Source: Hyphomicrobiales bacterium
Lineage (GTDB): Bacteria > Pseudomonadota > Alphaproteobacteria > Rhizobiales > CAJQND01
Assembly (NCBI GenBank): GCA_028285595.1
Contig: JANQOW010000153.1
Location: 1-64,000, forward strand
DNA length: 64,000 nt
Direction of reading: 5' to 3'
A program made the translations under genes and the position numbers. Below the pieces are notes generated by a model. That model was not told where the DNA came from and made no database searches. It saw nothing but the letters and a program-made list of their open reading frames with translations. Shown piece by piece: positions 1 to 9,822 of this stretch; the first letter of the stretch is position 1, and each line of letters starts with the position of its first letter.

Positions 1-530
1 AAGTGTTGAGCACGCTTACCGGGTACGACGGGTTTGCGGCGCGTTTCCCCATGCGGAAGGTGCCAGGCTTGCTCGTCACCACGCCGAGCACGGCACCTCA
101 CAGGCTGGTGCGCAGTGTGGTCTACATGTCTGGTGCCGAGGAGTTTCATGTGCAAACCGAAGCCGGCGGGGGTTTGCGGCTGGGTGCAGACGACATTGAC
201 GGCCGTATCGCTGAGGACCAGAGCGCCCAGAACCTGCGCGAAGCAGCTATTGACCTTCTTCGGCGCACAAAACGGATCATTCCAGGGTTTGTGGGCGAAA
301 GCTGCATCGACGCGTGCCGGTTGGGCGTTGGGGTGCGGCCATATCCTGAGGATGGCATGAGCTTGGTGGGCCCGTTGCCGGGGTCCAAAGGACTGCATGT
401 GATCGCCACCCATAGTGGGGTGTCGCTGGCTCCGATTGTTGGCAGTTTGATGGCTGAAAGCATCGTGGAGGGCCAATTGCACGAACGTTTGGAACCATTT
501 TCGCTGGAAAGGTTTCAAGCATTCGCCTGA
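1..530 (+). CDS. FAD-dependent oxidoreductase (DAO family), C-terminal part, truncated at window edge
   Basis: C-terminal DAO-like signature GLHVIATHSGVSLAPIVGSLMAE; ORF open to the left edge. Confidence 0.7.
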   Translation, partial: VLSTLTGYDGFAARFPMRKVPGLLVTTPSTAPHRLVRSVVYMSGAEEFHVQTEAGGGLRLGADDIDGRIAEDQSAQNLREAAIDLLRRTKRIIPGFVGESCIDACRLGVGVRPYPEDGMSLVGPLPGSKGLHVIATHSGVSLAPIVGSLMAESIVEGQLHERLEPFSLERFQAFA

Positions 531-606
531 ACTCCAGAGATTTGCCGCACTGAGGTGTAATGACCGCTTGACGGCACCCTAATTGCGTTGTCAAAGAGCG
601 CTGCTA

Positions 607-2409
607 ATGACAGACATTTCACATATCCGCAATTTCTCCATCGTCGCTCATATCGACCACGGGAAATCAACGCTGGCTGACCGCCTGATCCAAATCTGTG
701 GCGGCCTGTCTGCGCGCGAAATGACCGAGCAGGTCCTGGACAATATGGACCTGGAGCGCGAGCGCGGCATAACCATCAAAGCACAGACAGTGCGGTTGGA
801 ATATAAAGCCAAGGACGGCGAGGCTTACGTTCTAAATCTGATCGACACGCCCGGTCACGTGGATTTTGCCTATGAAGTGAACCGTTCGCTCAGTGCGTGT
901 GAAGGCTCCATTCTTGTGGTGGACGCGAGCCAGGGTGTGGAGGCACAAACGCTCGCCAATGTGTATCAGGCCATTGGAAACGACCATGAGATCGTGCCGG
1001 TGCTCAACAAAGTGGATTTGCCTGCAGCCGAACCGGATAGAATCCGGCAGCAGATCGAAGATGTTATCGGTCTAGACGCCACGGGTGCGATTGAGATTTC
1101 GGCCAAAACAGGCGTCGGAGTGCCCGACGTCCTCGAGGCAATCGTCACGGAGCTGCCTGCCCCCAAGGGCGATGCCACCGCTCCTCTCAAAGCGCTGCTG
1201 GTTGACAGTTGGTATGATGCCTATCTCGGCGTTGTGGTGTTGGTGCGCATCATCGACGGTGTCCTGAAGAAAGGCCAACGGATCAAGCTGATGTCAACCG
1301 GCGCGACCTATCCGGTGGACCGCGTGGGTATCTTCCGCCCCAAACAGGAAATGATCGGCTCGCTTGGGCCTGGCGAGATCGGCTTTTTCACCGCTGCGAT
1401 CAAACAGGTGGCCGATACCCGCGTTGGCGATACGGTCACAGAAGAGAAACGCGAGTGCGCTGAAGCCTTATCCGGATTTCAGCCTGCCCAACCGGTTGTT
1501 TTCTGCGGATTTTTCCCAGTGGATACGAGCGAGTTTGAAACCTTGCGCGATGCCATGGCCAAACTGCGCCTCAACGATGCAAGCTTTGAGTTTGAGATGG
1601 AAACCTCTGCGGCGCTCGGTTTCGGTTTCCGCTGCGGCTTTTTGGGCTTGCTGCACTTGGAGATCATTCGCGAGCGCATCGAGCGTGAGTTCAACATCGA
1701 CCTCATCACGACCGCACCATCGGTGATCTACCATGTTTACATGACGGACGGATCGGTGATTGAACTGCACAACCCTGTGGACATGCCGGACGTGGTCAAG
1801 ATCGACCGCGTTGAAGAGCCTTGGATCCAAGCCACCATCCTTGTGCCCGATGAGCATCTGGGTGCCGTGCTGAAGCTGTGTGAGGATCGGCGAGGACGCC
1901 AGAAAGAGCTGACCTATGCGGGTGCGCGCGCCATGGTGATCTATGAACTGCCGCTCAATGAGGTGGTATTCGATTTCTACGACCGCCTGAAATCCATCTC
2001 GCGGGGATATGCCAGCTTTGACTATCAAATGATCGGCTATGAGCCGGAAAGCCTGGTGAAAATGCAGGTCTTGGTCAATGCCGAGCCGGTGGATGCTTTG
2101 TCGGTAATCGTTCACTCAGCCCGGGCCGAACAACGTGGCAGGGTGATGTGCGAGAAACTGAAGGACCTGATTCCGCGCCATCTGTTCAAAATCCCTATCC
2201 AAGCTGCGATTGGTGGCAGGATCGTGGCCCGGGAAACCATCGGCGCTCTCCGCAAGGACGTAACAGCGAAATGCTACGGCGGGGACGTCAGCCGAAAGCG
2301 CAAGCTTCTGGACAAACAGAAGGCCGGCAAAAAGAAGATGCGCCAGTTTGGTAAGGTAGACATTCCACAAGATGCTTTTATCGCCGCGCTAAAAATGGAC
2401 GAAAACTGA
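607..2409 (+). CDS. lepA: Elongation factor 4 (LepA GTPase)
   Basis: [34 protein letters not shown] motifs; C-terminal [25 protein letters not shown] typical of LepA; ATG at 607 preferred over TTG at 583. Confidence 0.98.
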   Translation: MTDISHIRNFSIVAHIDHGKSTLADRLIQICGGLSAREMTEQVLDNMDLERERGITIKAQTVRLEYKAKDGEAYVLNLIDTPGHVDFAYEVNRSLSACEGSILVVDASQGVEAQTLANVYQAIGNDHEIVPVLNKVDLPAAEPDRIRQQIEDVIGLDATGAIEISAKTGVGVPDVLEAIVTELPAPKGDATAPLKALLVDSWYDAYLGVVVLVRIIDGVLKKGQRIKLMSTGATYPVDRVGIFRPKQEMIGSLGPGEIGFFTAAIKQVADTRVGDTVTEEKRECAEALSGFQPAQPVVFCGFFPVDTSEFETLRDAMAKLRLNDASFEFEMETSAALGFGFRCGFLGLLHLEIIRERIEREFNIDLITTAPSVIYHVYMTDGSVIELHNPVDMPDVVKIDRVEEPWIQATILVPDEHLGAVLKLCEDRRGRQKELTYAGARAMVIYELPLNEVVFDFYDRLKSISRGYASFDYQMIGYEPESLVKMQVLVNAEPVDALSVIVHSARAEQRGRVMCEKLKDLIPRHLFKIPIQAAIGGRIVARETIGALRKDVTAKCYGGDVSRKRKLLDKQKAGKKKMRQFGKVDIPQDAFIAALKMDEN

Positions 2410-2542
2410 CCTCTACGTCGCAATGGCTAGCCCCAGGCTCTTGAAATCTCAAGAACCAACCGTCTTTACCTGAGGGCAATCATTGTGTGGTGTCTTCAGC
2501 ACTTAGCTGCCTTCGGGTTTTTAGTAGGGGGTTGAGTGCGAC

Positions 2543-3793
2543 ATGCAGCCCATTGCCCGGGTATCCTTGGATCGCCAAGACTTGCCCATTTTGTTCCTAG
2601 CCTGGCTCTTGCCGGCCACGTTCTTACTTCTGGCTCCCACCCATCAGATTTGGCCCGGCGCCTGGTTTTCATCTGACAGCTCAGTTGGAACAACCATCTC
2701 GTGGACGAATCAGGTTTGGTCCCTGGCGCTGCTTCTCACCTTCATAGCTGCTGCTGCCTGCTGCGCACTCCAACTCATTGGCAAGCGCGGCATGTTGATC
2801 GCACTCAGCTTCTGCAGTGTTTCGGTGGTCGTGCTCGCACCATTTGTTCCCGACCGGTCTGGTGTTGATGCCTTTCAGCTGGTTTTGTTGATGGGCCTCA
2901 TGGCATTCAGCGTTTATGGGCGTCAAATGGCAAAACTGGGCATAGGCGCAGGGCTCTGTGCGTCCGCGCTCCTCGTAGCAGCCCCGCAGACAGCACCATT
3001 TGCTGTGATCGCGGCAATCTGGTTTGCCGGAGATTGGGCCGTGAACCGCGGTGAGCATGGCGGTTTAGTTACCCAAAAAACCCTATGTTTCGGATATAGT
3101 ATCGCATCCGGAACGTTCGTACTTGGCGTGTCTTATCAACCAGACTGGGCAGTTGCCTCATTGTCATGTGGGCCAGGTTCACCGGCATACCTTGCACCTG
3201 CGATCGTGGCGGGCCTCGGGCTTGCCCATCTGGCGAAGACAGCAACCGAATTCTCATCCCTTCGAAAAAGGCTCGGGTGCATTGGCTTCGTTGCGCTGCT
3301 TGCCCTGACCGGAAGCTTGGCAATCAATCCAGATTGTCTGCTAACGGCGACACATCAACAGGGCTCTTTCCTGCTGGAGACGTTTAGCCTCTTTAGCGTC
3401 CTGAGCCGTGATCCCCACAGCGCCTACATCTTGCTGGCAACGCCAGCGATAGGCGTCGGTGCGGCGAGCATTGCAATTCTGAGGGAGGGCGGACGCTCGG
3501 CATGGGCGCTCATGCTAGGCAGTCTTATCGCCGCCATCGTTGTTCTGATTATCGACGTAAGATGGGCGATCTATGCAAACGGATTGGCCGTTATCCCCTG
3601 CGCCTACCTCGTAATTTTGGTCGGAGAGTTCACGCGCAGGAGCAGGCCTACACCGTTCGCCGCCGTGGCGTTCCTCGTGGTGTGGCTATCGGGCATGAAC
3701 ATCACCCACAACCTGGTGGCAAAATACGTTTTGCCCGGCAGTTCAGCAGCTCTCACGCACTCCACACTTAGCGGGTCTTCGATACGGTCCTGA
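2543..3793 (+). CDS. Polytopic membrane protein, unknown function
   Basis: 416-aa ORF with many hydrophobic segments. Confidence 0.6.
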   Translation: MQPIARVSLDRQDLPILFLAWLLPATFLLLAPTHQIWPGAWFSSDSSVGTTISWTNQVWSLALLLTFIAAAACCALQLIGKRGMLIALSFCSVSVVVLAPFVPDRSGVDAFQLVLLMGLMAFSVYGRQMAKLGIGAGLCASALLVAAPQTAPFAVIAAIWFAGDWAVNRGEHGGLVTQKTLCFGYSIASGTFVLGVSYQPDWAVASLSCGPGSPAYLAPAIVAGLGLAHLAKTATEFSSLRKRLGCIGFVALLALTGSLAINPDCLLTATHQQGSFLLETFSLFSVLSRDPHSAYILLATPAIGVGAASIAILREGGRSAWALMLGSLIAAIVVLIIDVRWAIYANGLAVIPCAYLVILVGEFTRRSRPTPFAAVAFLVVWLSGMNITHNLVAKYVLPGSSAALTHSTLSGSSIRS

Positions 3794-3796
3794 CGT

Positions 3797-4456
3797 CTAC
3801 TCCGCTGCAACTGACAGACCGATCGGGCAAGACACACCCGTGCCACCCAATCCGCAATAGCCCATCGGATTTTTGGCCAGATACTGTTGGTGGTAATCTT
3901 CAGCGAAGTAGAACTCCGGCGCACTAAGCACCTCGGTGGTAATCTTGCCCAATCCGCGAGCATCCAACGCTGTTTGATAGGCCATGCGAGAACTCTCCGC
4001 CAAAGCCTTGTCTTCATCATCATAGGTGTAGATTCCGGAGCGGTATTGCGTGCCGACATCATTGCCCTGGCGCATACCTTGCGTGGGATCGTGGCTTTCC
4101 CAGAACACCTTCAATAACGTCTCCAGCGGCACTTTGGCTGGGTCATAGACCACCAAAACCACCTCATTGTGACCTGTACGCCCAGAGCACACCTCTTCGT
4201 AAGTGGCATTAGGCGTGAGTCCTGCGGCATACCCTACAGCGGTGGTCCAAACGCCATCAATTTCCCAAAACTTGCGCTCCGCACCCCAGAAGCAGCCCAG
4301 GCCAAACATGATCTGGCGGAAACCATCCGGATAAGGCCCCTTTAGCGGATTACCGTTCACATAATGACGGCTTGCGGTGGGGATCGCGTTCGCCCGCCCG
4401 GGTAACGCTTCATCGCTTGAGGGCATACGCACTTTTTTGGGATTAAAGAGAAACAT
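3797..4456 (-). CDS. msrA: Peptide methionine sulfoxide reductase MsrA
   Basis: [28 protein letters not shown] motif; [12 protein letters not shown]. Confidence 0.97.
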   Translation of the reverse strand: MFLFNPKKVRMPSSDEALPGRANAIPTASRHYVNGNPLKGPYPDGFRQIMFGLGCFWGAERKFWEIDGVWTTAVGYAAGLTPNATYEEVCSGRTGHNEVVLVVYDPAKVPLETLLKVFWESHDPTQGMRQGNDVGTQYRSGIYTYDDEDKALAESSRMAYQTALDARGLGKITTEVLSAPEFYFAEDYHQQYLAKNPMGYCGLGGTGVSCPIGLSVAAE

Positions 4457-4606
4457 CGGTCAAGTCCTCCATGCTTCTGAGCGTCATCAAACGTCGGAGA
4501 CGTAGGTATCCTAGCACATTTAAACAAGGATGGCGGCTAATCAGCTTTTTGTGTTCGCATGTGCTTGCACGCGGCGCTTCTATGAGTATATTCCCCCATC
4601 CTCAAT

Positions 4607-4696
4607 GGAGAGGTGGCCGAGTGGTCGAAGGCGCACGCCTGGAACGCGTGTAGGCGGGAAACCGTCTCGAGGGTTCGAATCCCTCTCTCTCCGCCA
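4607..4696 (+). tRNA. tRNA-Ser (anticodon GGA)
   Basis: ggagaggtggccgagtggtcgaaggcgcacgcctggaacgcg...ggttcgaatccctctctctccgcca; acceptor pairing, long variable arm, TTCGAAT T-loop, encoded CCA. Confidence 0.96.
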
Positions 4697-4907
4697 TTGA
4701 GCTTTTCCGCCTCGCTCGCACGCGATATGAGCATGACCTGCGCGGCGCGGAAGCATTCCTCCAGCACTGAAAACTCACGCATTTCCAGCAAGGGCCCGTG
4801 CTCATGGATGGTGTTTGTTTACCATAATTGCTCTTAAACAATTTGAAACGAGTTATGGTTAATCATCCCTCTATAGCAGTCTGGGACGCGGATGAGTATG
4901 GTTCCAG

Positions 4908-4945
4908 TTGCATGATGCTGTTCTGCTATTCCGGCCGATCCGGAA
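4908..4945 (+). promoter_or_regulatory. Conserved upstream/leader element of flagellin gene 1
   Basis: ttgcatgatgctgttctgctattccggccgatccggaa; 35/38 identical to 27801-27838 upstream of the second flagellin. Confidence 0.75.
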
Positions 4946-4987
4946 GTACTCAGTAACGTAACTAGCTTAGTCAGTGAGTTTGTATAA

Positions 4988-5911
4988 ATGAACAGTATCA
5001 AGACCAACGTCGCAGCGATGACTGCGCTGCAATCCCTTAATCAAACCAACAAAGCCCTCTTGGAGACGCAGAACCGCATCTCCACCGGCCTCGCCGTTTC
5101 AACGGCGGCCGACAACGCCGCGTATTTCTCCATCGCCACAACGATGAAGTCCGACAACGCGGCACTCTCCACCGTGCAAGATGCTCTGGGTCTGGGTTCG
5201 GCAACTGTTGATGTCGCCTATACCGCTTTGGAAAGCACCATCAGTGTGGTTGACGAGATCAAGACCAAATTGGTGGCGGCTCGCGAGCCCGGTGTTGACC
5301 GTGTGGCCATTCAGTCAGAAATCAGTCAGCTGCAAAGTCAGTTGCAAAGCATCTCTGGCAGCGCATCGTTCAACGGCGAGAATTATCTCTCGGTTGATTC
5401 CAGCGCCGCTGGCTATAACTCCACCAAGACCATTGTGGCCTCGTTCACACGAACCGGTGCAACGGTCGCCGTCAACACGATCAGTCTGGATATCACGGCA
5501 ACGGTGTTGTTCGATGCAAGTGCTACATCCACTGGCATTCTGGACACATCTTACACCACAACCAGCTCGGCAACGTTCACCGTGGCTACGTTGGATATCG
5601 CAAGCTTGACGGACTCAGCCGCCGATTTGACGGACCTTGAAGACATGATCCAAGCCGTGGATACAGCTTTCGGCTTGATCACCACAGGTGCAAGTAACCT
5701 CGGTGCCACGAGCAAGCGCATTGAGCTTCAAGCAGACTTTGTATCGAACCTTATGGACGCGATCGAACGAGGCGTCAGCCAGTTGGTCGACGCGGATATG
5801 AATGAGGAATCGACACGGCTTCAGGCCCTGCAGGTTCAGCAGCAGCTGGGCATCCAGTCGCTCTCAATTGCCAACTCCGGCAGCCAGAACATCCTCTCCC
5901 TGTTCAGGTAA
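4988..5911 (+). CDS. fla: Flagellin
   Basis: 307 aa; NSIKTNVAAMTALQSLNQTNKALLETQNRISTGLAVSTAADNAAYFSIA N-terminus and QVQQQLGIQSLSIANSGSQNILSLFR C-terminus. Confidence 0.98.
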   Translation: MNSIKTNVAAMTALQSLNQTNKALLETQNRISTGLAVSTAADNAAYFSIATTMKSDNAALSTVQDALGLGSATVDVAYTALESTISVVDEIKTKLVAAREPGVDRVAIQSEISQLQSQLQSISGSASFNGENYLSVDSSAAGYNSTKTIVASFTRTGATVAVNTISLDITATVLFDASATSTGILDTSYTTTSSATFTVATLDIASLTDSAADLTDLEDMIQAVDTAFGLITTGASNLGATSKRIELQADFVSNLMDAIERGVSQLVDADMNEESTRLQALQVQQQLGIQSLSIANSGSQNILSLFR

Positions 5912-5936
5912 GATAACCGAACACCAACACGAAGGG

Positions 5937-5971
5937 CCGCGCCTGATGGATTTCAGGCGCGGTTCTTTTTT
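5937..5971 (+). terminator. Rho-independent terminator of flagellin 1
   Basis: ccgcgcctga-tggatt-tcaggcgcgg stem followed by a T-rich run. Confidence 0.9.
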
Positions 5972-6053
5972 GTCTTACTCCTGGCGAACGGCAAGAGGCG
6001 TAGCCTCGTGGGCCACGAATGAATCTACAAATGTTGTGAAGTGGAGCGGCTGT

Positions 6054-6446
6054 CTAAAAGAACTCGCAGCCGTTACTGGCTTTTGCGACATCAGACCAAT
6101 CGGTCTCATCTCCGGAAAGCTTGTGCTTCAATTCTTCCAGAGCGATCGCAGAGATTGCTGCTTGGATATCGAGCAACCACCCGGCCGGGGCCTGGGCAGA
6201 AATCTGCTCCAGATATGTGGAGAGGCAATCCAGTTTTTGGGTCAACGCATCCAGGGATTGGATTGCGGTCGCGGTTTGTGCCGAAGCGGGTTTTTCCGAC
6301 ACCAGCAACGAACCAGCTTCCGCTTGGAACGCGCGCGACTGGTCTGCGAGTTCCCGTATTTCCGCTTCGATGCGGCTGAGAACCGTGGACATTGAGACAT
6401 TTGTGACATCGTTGGCAGGCAGCTCTTTTTTGCTCACGCTTTCCAA
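6054..6446 (-). CDS. cheT: CheT-like last gene of the che operon
   Basis: Position directly after cheD as in the rhizobial che1 operon; helical 130-aa protein with DALTQ (DxxxQ). Confidence 0.6.
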   Translation of the reverse strand: MESVSKKELPANDVTNVSMSTVLSRIEAEIRELADQSRAFQAEAGSLLVSEKPASAQTATAIQSLDALTQKLDCLSTYLEQISAQAPAGWLLDIQAAISAIALEELKHKLSGDETDWSDVAKASNGCEFF

Positions 6447-6467
6447 CCCCTCTTTGAACTCTAACGC

Positions 6468-7016
6468 TTAAAATAATTCCACGTCGCCGGACTCTTCGCG
6501 GACCGTTCGCGCCACAGGCTCAACCTTCGCAGGAACGTGTTCGGCCTGCACGAACTTCTGTCTAGCCCGACCGGTGGATGGCCAAAAGTCAACCCTTCGC
6601 GCCAACTCGCCGCCCACACTTCCGCCTAGGTACTCGATGCCTTCCTTTGTAAGGAAGTTCTGGGCAAATGCCGCATTGCGCACGCCCACATCCGGAAGGT
6701 CAGCGATCATCTTCCCGCCGCCAAACAGCTTCGCCTGCAGCCGGTGACGCTGAGCCCCTCTTGAGAGCAAGCCGTTTACGAGGAGCTCCATGAGATGCAC
6801 GGCATAACTCTCTGACCCAACCCCAGTAGACGTGCCGGCTATCCGCCCCGGCAGCAGGAAATGGTTCATCCCTCCCACACCAGAAACCGGATCGCGCAGG
6901 CAGGCAGCGACACACGAGCCCAAAACAGTCGTCAAGACTGTCTCAGGGTTATCGCATACATGATAATCGCCCTGTATGACGTTCACCCGCCCGGATCTGC
7001 TAGGCTGAGGGCTCAT
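6468..7016 (-). CDS. cheD: Chemoreceptor glutamine deamidase CheD
   Basis: [27 protein letters not shown] motif. Confidence 0.97.
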   Translation of the reverse strand: MSPQPSRSGRVNVIQGDYHVCDNPETVLTTVLGSCVAACLRDPVSGVGGMNHFLLPGRIAGTSTGVGSESYAVHLMELLVNGLLSRGAQRHRLQAKLFGGGKMIADLPDVGVRNAAFAQNFLTKEGIEYLGGSVGGELARRVDFWPSTGRARQKFVQAEHVPAKVEPVARTVREESGDVELF

Positions 7017-7405
7017 GCAAGTTTGCCGACAATTGCTTCAACACGTGCTTTCAGGTTCGCCACCGTGACTGGCTTTTCCAGATAGTTGTTCATCCCCAGT
7101 TGACGGCCTTGCTGAATAATATTGCTGTTCGCGTTGCCAGTAACCAAGATGAAGCCGCACCTGCTCGTCGGCTTGAAACTTCGGATCTGGCGGAGCATCT
7201 CCAAGCCGTTCATGACCGGCATGTTGTAATCTGAAATGACCAGATGCGCAGGCTGACGCGATAAGGCGTCAAATCCTGCTTGCCCGTCCTTCGCCAGACG
7301 AACCTTGGTGATCCCCATCTTGTTTAGCGTGTCGACAATAAAAGCACGGCTGACGGTGGTATCGTCCACCACCATCACATCCAATTGGCTAGCACTGATT
7401 GGCAT
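7013..7405 (-). CDS. cheY: Chemotaxis response regulator CheY (copy 2)
   Basis: Receiver domain: [21 protein letters not shown]. Confidence 0.95.
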   Translation of the reverse strand: MPISASQLDVMVVDDTTVSRAFIVDTLNKMGITKVRLAKDGQAGFDALSRQPAHLVISDYNMPVMNGLEMLRQIRSFKPTSRCGFILVTGNANSNIIQQGRQLGMNNYLEKPVTVANLKARVEAIVGKLA

Positions 7406-7432
7406 CTTGTTCTCCTTGTTTTGGCTCTGTGG

Positions 7433-8461
7433 TCACCCGGCGCACAGAATTTCATTTGCGATTTTGTCCAACGGCACCTGCCGCTCCACAGCTCCACACT
7501 CCATCGCTGCTTTCGGCATGCCGTAAACGACACAAGATTGCTCCGATTGTCCGATGGTTCTGGCTCCTGCCTGACGCAAGCGGAGAAGCCCGTCGGCGCC
7601 GTCGCGACCCATACCGGTCAGGATAACCCCCACCGCATCGCCGCCCAGTTTTTGCACCACCGAGTCAAACATCACGTCCACCGACGGACAGTGCCCATTT
7701 ACCGGTGGGCCTGTCCGAACCTTGCAACGCAACGTCGTATCGGAGCTGATCGTAAGATGACTGTCGCCACCTGGTGCGATGAATATGTTGCCCTCTTCGA
7801 TGGGCGCTAGATCTTTTGCTTCTTGAACCTTTGGAGCGCACAGCCGGTCCAGCCGCTGAGCAAATCTCTCCGTGAACATAGGCGGCATGTGCTGCGTTAC
7901 GATCGTGGCCGGACAGTTCGCCGGAAACTCTTGCAGTACCGCAATCAAAGCCTCAACACCGCCCGTCGACGCGCCAATTGCGATCAGTTTATCCTTGCAA
8001 GTCGATGTTTGCGGTTCAGGCCTTACAGGAGCTTGTACGCCATTGCTCCGCATGACAGGCGCTTTGCCAATTGGAGATTTTGCTGCCGCCTTCAACAATT
8101 CGGGAAGCACCTTAAAGGCACTTTGGTCGCCGTTCACCGGTTTTGCGACGCAGTCAAATGCGCCGATCTCAAGGGCCTTGAGAGACACCTGTGCGCCGCG
8201 GGTGGAGAGAGTCGAAACCATGACAACCGGCATCGGTCGCAAGCGCATAATCTTGTCGAGAAATTCCAAACCATTCATGTTGGGCATCTCGACATCCAAC
8301 GTAAGCACGTCTGGATTGACCGTTTTGATCATTTGGCGGGCTTCAAGCGGATCACCCGCTTCGCCCACCACTTCCATGTCGGGATCTCCGGCCAACGCCG
8401 AGCGGATGAGTTGCCGCATCAAAGGCGAGTCATCAACGATGGCCACTTTCACTTTGCTCAT
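7433..8461 (-). CDS. cheB: Chemotaxis methylesterase CheB
   Basis: Receiver plus [41 protein letters not shown]. Confidence 0.98.
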   Translation of the reverse strand: MSKVKVAIVDDSPLMRQLIRSALAGDPDMEVVGEAGDPLEARQMIKTVNPDVLTLDVEMPNMNGLEFLDKIMRLRPMPVVMVSTLSTRGAQVSLKALEIGAFDCVAKPVNGDQSAFKVLPELLKAAAKSPIGKAPVMRSNGVQAPVRPEPQTSTCKDKLIAIGASTGGVEALIAVLQEFPANCPATIVTQHMPPMFTERFAQRLDRLCAPKVQEAKDLAPIEEGNIFIAPGGDSHLTISSDTTLRCKVRTGPPVNGHCPSVDVMFDSVVQKLGGDAVGVILTGMGRDGADGLLRLRQAGARTIGQSEQSCVVYGMPKAAMECGAVERQVPLDKIANEILCAG

Positions 8462-9357
8462 GGATAAGCCCCGGTTCGTTTTCGATAGGTGGTCACTCCG
8501 TCTGGCGCCAAATATCGCTCAGCCGCCCCCGAAACGCGTTCGGAATGACCGATGTAGAGCGATGCATCGGGCGACAGGATCTGCTCGATGCGGGTCCAGA
8601 GTTCCTGCTTGGTGGGTTCATCGAAGTAGATCACAACGTTCCTGCAAAACACGACCTGAAAAGGTCCTGACATAGGCCAGGGCCGGATCAGATTGAGTTG
8701 CTTGAACGTCACGAGACGCTTGGCATCTTCGTTTACGACGAGGGCGCCCGCCGCATTGCCTGGAGCAGGAGAGAAGAAGCGACGGCTGATACCTTCGGGT
8801 AGATCTTCAAGATCAGCGGGACTGTAGATGCCCGCTTTCGCCCGCTCCACCACCACCGGATCGATATCAGTAGCCAAGATCTTAACATCATAGGATGCAG
8901 CGTCAGGCATCTGAGAAAGCAGGGTGAAAGCAATGGAATACGGCTCCTCACCGCTGGAGCAAGCAGCCGACCATATGCGCACCCGCTTTCGCGCTTTGGC
9001 GTCCTCAATGAGCTTGGGCAAGACGTTCGTCTTCAGGTCGTCGAAATGGTGCATTTCGCGATAGAAGCGTGTCACGTTGGTCGTCAACGCGGCGATCATA
9101 TGCCCGAGCTCTGCGGCGCCACTTGGGGCCGTAATGACGTGGCAGTAATCCTGAAACTTCGTCAGCCCCAATGCCCGCAAACGCTTCGCAAGACGCGAAG
9201 ACACAAGCTGTGACTTTGATGCGGGCAGGGCGATACCCGTCTCCGCATGCAAGATCTTGGAGATCCGCTCAAAATCGGATTGCGTCAGCACAAGCTCACC
9301 TGCCGGTGGCCGGTAACCGCTGCGACGCGCAGCCGATTGCGGTGCGGGTGCGCTCAT
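8458..9357 (-). CDS. cheR: Chemotaxis methyltransferase CheR
   Basis: [41 protein letters not shown]. Confidence 0.98.
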   Translation of the reverse strand: MSAPAPQSAARRSGYRPPAGELVLTQSDFERISKILHAETGIALPASKSQLVSSRLAKRLRALGLTKFQDYCHVITAPSGAAELGHMIAALTTNVTRFYREMHHFDDLKTNVLPKLIEDAKARKRVRIWSAACSSGEEPYSIAFTLLSQMPDAASYDVKILATDIDPVVVERAKAGIYSPADLEDLPEGISRRFFSPAPGNAAGALVVNEDAKRLVTFKQLNLIRPWPMSGPFQVVFCRNVVIYFDEPTKQELWTRIEQILSPDASLYIGHSERVSGAAERYLAPDGVTTYRKRTGAYP

Positions 9358-9821
9358 GCTGCTTCGCCAAGCTCTACGGGAAGGATGTCTTTGATCTCGA
9401 TAAGGCTGAGCATGCCGTTCTCCGACGGCAATACCCCACGCACGAAGTTCTTCGCCAGATCAGAGGCAACGTCAGGCGTCGGTTGGATTTGGCTCTTGTT
9501 GACCGACAGAATATCGGAAACTGATTGCACCAGGAGGCCAACCAACTGGTCGTTGATCTGGGTCACGATAATGACATTGCGCGCGGACGGCTCGCTCGGC
9601 CCCATCTCAAGGCGCGCAGCAAGATCAACAATCGGCAACACAGCTCCCCGCAGATTGATCACACCGCGCACATAATGAGGTGAACGAGGCAAGACGGTTT
9701 CCTCCGTCCAACCCCGGATCTCACGCACGGATTGGATGTCAATGCCGAACTCTTGCGCACCCACCGAGAACGAAACTATCTCACAGATTTCATCGTCAGA
9801 TTTGTTGGCAGTCGTGTTCAT
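9354..9821 (-). CDS. cheW: Chemotaxis coupling protein CheW
   Basis: YVRGVINLRGAVLPIVDLAARL. Confidence 0.97.
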   Translation of the reverse strand: MNTTANKSDDEICEIVSFSVGAQEFGIDIQSVREIRGWTEETVLPRSPHYVRGVINLRGAVLPIVDLAARLEMGPSEPSARNVIIVTQINDQLVGLLVQSVSDILSVNKSQIQPTPDVASDLAKNFVRGVLPSENGMLSLIEIKDILPVELGEAA

Positions 9822-9822
9822 C

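Noticed and set aside
1468-2115. 215-aa minus ORF inside lepA
   Set aside because: Shadow ORF fully within a strongly conserved gene; no motif.
2439-2454. tcttga-aatc-tcaaga hairpin after lepA as terminator
   Set aside because: Only 6 bp, AT-containing stem and no T-tract follows.
4602-4841. Minus-strand ORF ending [31 protein letters not shown], and overlapping 4537-4791
   Set aside because: It is the antisense translation of tRNA-Ser, a well-known spurious GFEPS-type product; the tRNA explains the sequence.
4895-4925. Possible sigma-54 promoter (tgg...ttgc) ahead of flagellin 1
   Set aside because: Spacing between TGG and TTGC is 6 rather than 8 nt and the TGG is absent before flagellin 2.
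7823-8675. Plus-strand ORFs of 214 and 267 aa opposite cheB/cheR
   Set aside because: Antisense to conserved che genes; GC-rich codon bias produces long shadow frames.
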